Of a stretch of DNA of 9,375 bases, positions 5,740 to 9,375 are shown piece after piece. The DNA lies in the NCBI GenBank assembly GCA_905199135.1, contig CAJKFC010000069.1, positions 1 to 9,375 on the forward strand, written 5' to 3'. The DNA comes from an uncultured Eubacteriales bacterium (GTDB lineage: Bacteria; Bacillota; Clostridia; Oscillospirales; Butyricicoccaceae). The translations under genes were made by a program, and so were the position numbers. The stretch's first letter is position 1. The number at the start of each line of letters is the position of its first letter. The notes below the pieces were generated by a model. It saw only the letters and a program-made list of their open reading frames with translations. It was not told where the DNA came from and ran no database searches.

Positions 5740-7470
5740 ATGTTCAAGAAGAAAAAGCCGACGGCAGCGCCGGCGGAAACCGTGTCTTCCGCTGAAAGCA
5801 CCGCTGCTCTCACCAACAATCAGGACAAACCCGTAAGAAACAAGTTTGCCACCGAAAAGAAAAAGAGAAAACTGCCGAAATGGCTCAAGATTACCCTTTG
5901 GGTAGTAATCCTTGCCGCCTTGGGCTACGGTATTTACAGCCTTGTAAACGGTTTTCTCAAAAAGGACGAAACCCCCACTCCCACAGCCATGTCCTCAAGA
6001 GGCACTTTGAGCTCTGTGGTAAAGGGCTTCGGCTCGGTTGTGCCTAAAAACAAAAAGGAATACGGAGCGAAAACCCAGGGCACCGTCACTGAAGTCTATG
6101 TCAATGCAGGCGACATAGTCAAGACAGGCGACAAGCTCTTCTCGATAGACGCCAGCGACCTTATGGACGAGCTGGAAGCTGCAAACACCGCCAAAAAGAA
6201 CGCTCTCACCAATTTGGAGACCGCTGTGGAAAACCTGAAAAACACCACGGTTACAGCTCCTTTCAAGGGCAAGCTCATCGGAGCCCCCAAGATCAAGCAG
6301 GGCGAAGAGGTTGCCGCGGGCACAGAACTTGGCACTCTTGTGGACGACTCCACAATGCTTTTGGAGCTCTATTTCAGCCACGCCTACATAAATGACATCG
6401 CCGTCGGTCAGTCGGCCAATGTCTCGGTTTCCGACAGCATGACATACACCTCGGGCAAGGTATATCAGATCGACAAGATAAAGAAGGTATCTCCCGACGG
6501 TTCGATACTCTTCAGGGTTTACATATCTGTTCCCAACCCCGGCACTCTGGCCAAAGACGCAGTTGCGGCAGCCAGCGTCAACACCCCCGCAGGCGAAGCT
6601 TTCCCCTATGAGGGCGGCAAGCTTGACTACATCAACTCCATGGCCATCACCGCAAAGAGCGGCGGCAAAGTCACATACGCCAATGTAATGGACTACGGCG
6701 AGTACAATGCCGGCGCCACAATACTCTCTGTCGACCCCAAGAACCTTGAAAGCGCCGTTGCCGACGCACAGAAAGCCTATGAAGAGGCCGACAAAAAGGT
6801 TCAGGAGCTGACAAACTCCATCGAAAACACAGAGATCGTCGCCGAAATCGACGGCATGGTCTCCTCTGTAATGATCTCCCCCGGCGACAAGCTGACAGCT
6901 TCGGGCACATCGGTTCTGTCGATTTCCGACACCTCTTCCCTTTTTGTCGAGGTCAACATAGACGAGCTCGATGTCAACAAGCTTCAGGTGGGCATGCCCG
7001 CTACAATTACATATAACGGCGGCGCCGAACCCAAGACATGGCAGGGCACCTTGGATTATCTCAGCTTTGAGGCAAAGCGCGGCGAGAGCAACTTCGGCGG
7101 CTCTGTGGCATATTTCCCCGCTAAAATAGCGGTAGAAAATGACGGCACACTGCTTCCCAACATGAATGTCGACTATTCCATGACATCTCTCGTCAAGGAG
7201 GACTGTCTCATAGTTCCATCGGGCGCAATAGTTTACAGCGATATGGGTACCCTTGTCTATGTCAAGAACGAAAGCCTTACGGGCAGTGAGAATGTGGCCG
7301 ATGTTCAGTCCGACAGCATTCCCAAGGGCTTTACTCCCGTCATAGTTGAAATCGGTCTGTCCGACGACGCCAACACCGAAATACTTTCCGGTCTTACAGA
7401 AGGTGTTGAGGTGGCATCCCGCACCCTGAACGAGGATTCCATGGGCGGCGAAGTTATCATGGTAGGTTAA
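5740..7470 (+). CDS. Membrane-fusion (HlyD/MacA/YknX-like) adaptor with duplicated module
   Basis: Adaptor subunit of an ABC exporter, anchored by one transmembrane helix (about 47-68) after a 46-residue, lysine-rich cytoplasmic tail; the rest is extracytoplasmic. The extracellular part contains two copies of the adaptor module. Copy 1: split lipoyl-like halves at about 108-137 and 168-202 flanking a short helical segment (138-167), then a beta-barrel (206-265). Copy 2: halves at 301-332 and 363-397 flanking 333-362, then a barrel (400-485). Matching landmarks include TVTEVYVNAGDIVKTGDKLF versus KVTYANVMDYGEYNAGATIL and AVGQSANVSV versus QVGMPATITY. A membrane-proximal domain follows (487-576). 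At 576 residues it is longer than typical MacA (about 370). The short helices could not reach a TolC partner, as expected without an outer membrane. The start ATG follows GGAG (5729-5732) at 7 nt. First gene of the three-gene exporter operon; cargo unknown. Confidence 0.9.
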   Translation: MFKKKKPTAAPAETVSSAESTAALTNNQDKPVRNKFATEKKKRKLPKWLKITLWVVILAALGYGIYSLVNGFLKKDETPTPTAMSSRGTLSSVVKGFGSVVPKNKKEYGAKTQGTVTEVYVNAGDIVKTGDKLFSIDASDLMDELEAANTAKKNALTNLETAVENLKNTTVTAPFKGKLIGAPKIKQGEEVAAGTELGTLVDDSTMLLELYFSHAYINDIAVGQSANVSVSDSMTYTSGKVYQIDKIKKVSPDGSILFRVYISVPNPGTLAKDAVAAASVNTPAGEAFPYEGGKLDYINSMAITAKSGGKVTYANVMDYGEYNAGATILSVDPKNLESAVADAQKAYEEADKKVQELTNSIENTEIVAEIDGMVSSVMISPGDKLTASGTSVLSISDTSSLFVEVNIDELDVNKLQVGMPATITYNGGAEPKTWQGTLDYLSFEAKRGESNFGGSVAYFPAKIAVENDGTLLPNMNVDYSMTSLVKEDCLIVPSGAIVYSDMGTLVYVKNESLTGSENVADVQSDSIPKGFTPVIVEIGLSDDANTEILSGLTEGVEVASRTLNEDSMGGEVIMVG

Positions 7471-7484
7471 AGGCCGGTGATAAT

Positions 7485-8210
7485 ATGCTGATAGATATAA
7501 GAAACATAAGCAAAATATATAATGAGGGCAAGGACTCGGAGGTCAGAGCTTTGGACGATGTATCCCTCTCCATATCGGAGGGCGAGTTCGTCACAATACT
7601 CGGACAGTCGGGCTCGGGAAAATCCACCCTTATGAATATTTTGGGCTGCCTCGACATACCGACCTACGGCACATACTATCTCGAAGACGAAGCGGTGTCC
7701 GACATGCATCCCAAAAAGCTGGCCATGATAAGAAACAACAGCATCGGCTTTATATTTCAGGGCTTCAACCTCATCCCCAACCTCACCGCTCTTGAAAATG
7801 TCGAGCTGCCGCTTATTTACCGCGGCATGGGCAGAACAGAGCGCAAGCAGCTCTCATATGACGCCCTGTGCGAAGTTGGCCTTGAGGCCAGGGTAAATCA
7901 CAGGCCCAGCGAACTTTCGGGCGGCCAGCAGCAGCGCGTCGCCATAGCGAGAGCCATCGCCGCAAAGCCACCCATAATAATGGCCGACGAGCCGACGGGT
8001 AATTTGGACTCCAAGGCGGGCGCCGACATAATGGGCAAGCTTATAAAGCTCAACGACGAGGGAGCCACCATAATTCTCATCACCCACGACAACAAGCTGG
8101 CAAAGGTGGCCAAAAGAATCATCACCATAAAGGACGGCCACAAGATAGGCGATGAGATCACAGACGAGGCCCTCCGTCAGGCCGCAATAGCGGAGGTGTT
8201 GAAAGTATGA
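7485..8210 (+). CDS. ABC transporter ATPase, MacB/LolD/YknY type
   Basis: Nucleotide-binding subunit that powers the neighbouring permease from the cytoplasmic face. All ABC motifs are intact in its 241 residues: Walker A GQSGSGKST (40-48), Q-loop Q92 in FIFQGFNL, signature LSGGQQQR (144-151), Walker B IIMADE (164-169) with catalytic E169, the GNLDS D-loop (172-176), and the switch histidine H201 in ITHD. The sequence around NLTALENVELPLIYRG (99-114) is typical of the MacB/LolD/YknY group that works with FtsX-type permeases. It begins 14 nt after the adaptor stop with GGTGAT (7476-7481) ahead of ATG 7485, and its stop overlaps the permease start in ATGA. About 25 residues extend past the ATPase core at the C-terminus, ending in a short charged helix. 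Family is certain; substrate is not determinable. Confidence 0.96.
   Translation: MLIDIRNISKIYNEGKDSEVRALDDVSLSISEGEFVTILGQSGSGKSTLMNILGCLDIPTYGTYYLEDEAVSDMHPKKLAMIRNNSIGFIFQGFNLIPNLTALENVELPLIYRGMGRTERKQLSYDALCEVGLEARVNHRPSELSGGQQQRVAIARAIAAKPPIIMADEPTGNLDSKAGADIMGKLIKLNDEGATIILITHDNKLAKVAKRIITIKDGHKIGDEITDEALRQAAIAEVLKV
8192..8198 (+). promoter_or_regulatory. Ribosome binding site of the permease gene
   Basis: GGAGGTG, inside the last codons of the ATPase gene, lies 8 nt before ATG 8207. It fixes the start of the permease, which overlaps the ATPase stop by 4 nt (ATGA). Confidence 0.85.
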
Positions 8211-9375
8211 ATATAATCCAAACCTTTAAAATGTCCATAAAAAGCATATGGCACAACAAGACGAGATCACTGCTCACCATGCTGGGCATCATCATAGGCG
8301 TCGCCTCCGTCATAACGCTGGTTTCGGTTATGCAGGGTGCCCAAAAGCAGATTATGGACAGCTACAACTCCATGGGTACCAACCGAATAGATGTCTACTA
8401 TTCCTCATGGCAGAACGACCTCACTGACGAACTTTACGCCTTCTGTAAAACCTTAGACGAATATGTCGACGGCATAACTCCCAACGCGGGAGCTTCGGTG
8501 CAGGCCAGGTACAAGACAAAGAACATAGAGATGCGCCTCAGGTACGGAAGCGCCGACTATGACCTCTGCAACAACTGGACCTTGAAAAACGGACGCACCA
8601 TCTCCTACGCCGACATAAAAAACCGCGTAAGGGTGTGCACCATAGGCTCATACATAGCCGACTCATTTTTCGGCCTTGAGAATCCGGTGGGCAAACAGAT
8701 AAAAATAAACGGCTACAACTTCACCGTCATAGGAGTGTATGAATCCAAATATCCCGACACTCCCACCGATATGCAGCAGTACACCGACGACAATCAGATC
8801 GTGGTGCCCTATACTCTCAACAGAACTATTTCGGGCACCACCACCATCGACCAGTTTGTCATAAAGGGCAAGAACGGCGAGTCGGTTACAGCGGCCATCG
8901 AGGAGATAAAGGCATTTCTCAAGCCCCACTTTAAAAACGAATGGGATTACAGCGTATACTCCTCCAATGAATGGCAGGACGCCATCGCCGAATCCAACAC
9001 CATGATGACCCTTCTTGTGGCGGGCATCGCCTCCATATCCCTTCTCGTCGGCGGTATCGGCATCATGAATATCATGCTGGTGTCGGTCACCGAGAGAACG
9101 AGAGAGATAGGCATAAGAATGGCCATAGGCGCAAAGCAGTCCAACATAACATGGCAGTTTCTCATCGAAGCTGCGGCGGTCAGCGCCTTCGGCGGTGTCA
9201 TAGGAATAATAATCGGGGGAATCGGCTCTGTGGTGCTGTCGGCGGCAATACTCAAGGAAGTATATCTGCCCAGTATTCCCACAGCGATAATAGCCTTTAC
9301 ATTCTCGGCCATTCTCGGTATGTTCTTCGGCTATTATCCCGCCAACAAGGCCGCCAAGCTCGACCCGATCGAAGC
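8207..9375 (+). CDS. MacB/YknZ-like FtsX-type ABC permease (3' end just cut)
   Basis: Membrane subunit of the exporter, translated by hand: 389 full codons plus a partial Ala codon, open at the right edge. The order is the classic MacB_PCD plus FtsX layout without a fused ATPase. It has a first membrane helix (about 21-43, with LTMLGIIIGVASVITLVSV), an extracellular domain (about 45-262), then three helices (about 267-290, 320-347, 357-378). The cytoplasmic coupling segment VTERTREIGIRMAIGAK (294-310) is strongly conserved in MacB and FtsX proteins and contacts the ATPase. The last readable residues, YPANKAAKLDPIEA, are the usual C-terminal motif of the family, normally followed by only a few residues, so the gene is probably almost complete. 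In Gram-positives such mechanotransmission permeases with adaptors (for example YknXYZ) export or give protection from peptides and toxins; the substrate here is unknown. Confidence 0.94.
   Translation, partial: MNIIQTFKMSIKSIWHNKTRSLLTMLGIIIGVASVITLVSVMQGAQKQIMDSYNSMGTNRIDVYYSSWQNDLTDELYAFCKTLDEYVDGITPNAGASVQARYKTKNIEMRLRYGSADYDLCNNWTLKNGRTISYADIKNRVRVCTIGSYIADSFFGLENPVGKQIKINGYNFTVIGVYESKYPDTPTDMQQYTDDNQIVVPYTLNRTISGTTTIDQFVIKGKNGESVTAAIEEIKAFLKPHFKNEWDYSVYSSNEWQDAIAESNTMMTLLVAGIASISLLVGGIGIMNIMLVSVTERTREIGIRMAIGAKQSNITWQFLIEAAAVSAFGGVIGIIIGGIGSVVLSAAILKEVYLPSIPTAIIAFTFSAILGMFFGYYPANKAAKLDPIE

Noticed and set aside
1..9375. CRISPR arrays, transposons, tRNA or phage genes
   Set aside because: Reading both strands, I saw no regularly spaced long repeats, transposase motifs, terminal inverted repeats, tRNA-like cloverleafs or phage proteins.

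Overview
The window looks like ordinary chromosome from a monoderm Firmicute, most likely a clostridial lineage of moderate GC. The evidence is strong AGGAGG-type ribosome binding sites, sigma-A-like promoters in AT-rich gaps, frequent ATA isoleucine codons, a long clostridial-type GluRS beside GlnRS, and an adaptor/ATPase/permease exporter with no outer-membrane partner and very short adaptor hairpins. I could not run database searches, so this placement is inference. There is no sign of phage, insertion sequences, CRISPR, tRNA or rRNA genes.

Layout: (1) 1-2120, minus strand: gltX (GluRS) followed by the N-terminal 158 residues of glnS (GlnRS, cut by the left edge), coupled by a TAATG overlap. 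(2) 2121-2282: a divergent promoter region with two well-formed back-to-back promoters. (3) 2283-3381, plus strand: tadA (tRNA adenosine deaminase) and a hemolysin III/PAQR-type membrane protein, 4 nt apart. (4) 3394-3419: a strong, probably bidirectional terminator between convergent operons. (5) 3421-5472, minus strand: a MATE-family transporter followed with no gap by a TTG-started tcdA (t6A dehydratase). (6) 5473-5739: a second divergent control region, with a clear MATE promoter on the minus strand and, on the plus strand, one sigma-A-like promoter, three 11-bp-phased direct repeats and an inverted repeat. (7) 5740-9375, plus strand: a membrane-fusion-type adaptor, an ABC ATPase and a MacB/FtsX-type permease (last few codons missing), arranged like Bacillus yknXYZ or macAB.

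Four of the nine genes act on tRNA (GlnRS, GluRS, TadA, TcdA) and sit in three transcription units. The other five encode membrane or transport proteins. The exporter operon is the part most worth attention: its adaptor carries a visible internal duplication of the whole lipoyl-hairpin-barrel module, and its upstream region has phased repeats suggestive of control by an OmpR-family response regulator. I did not find an obviously new biological system here.
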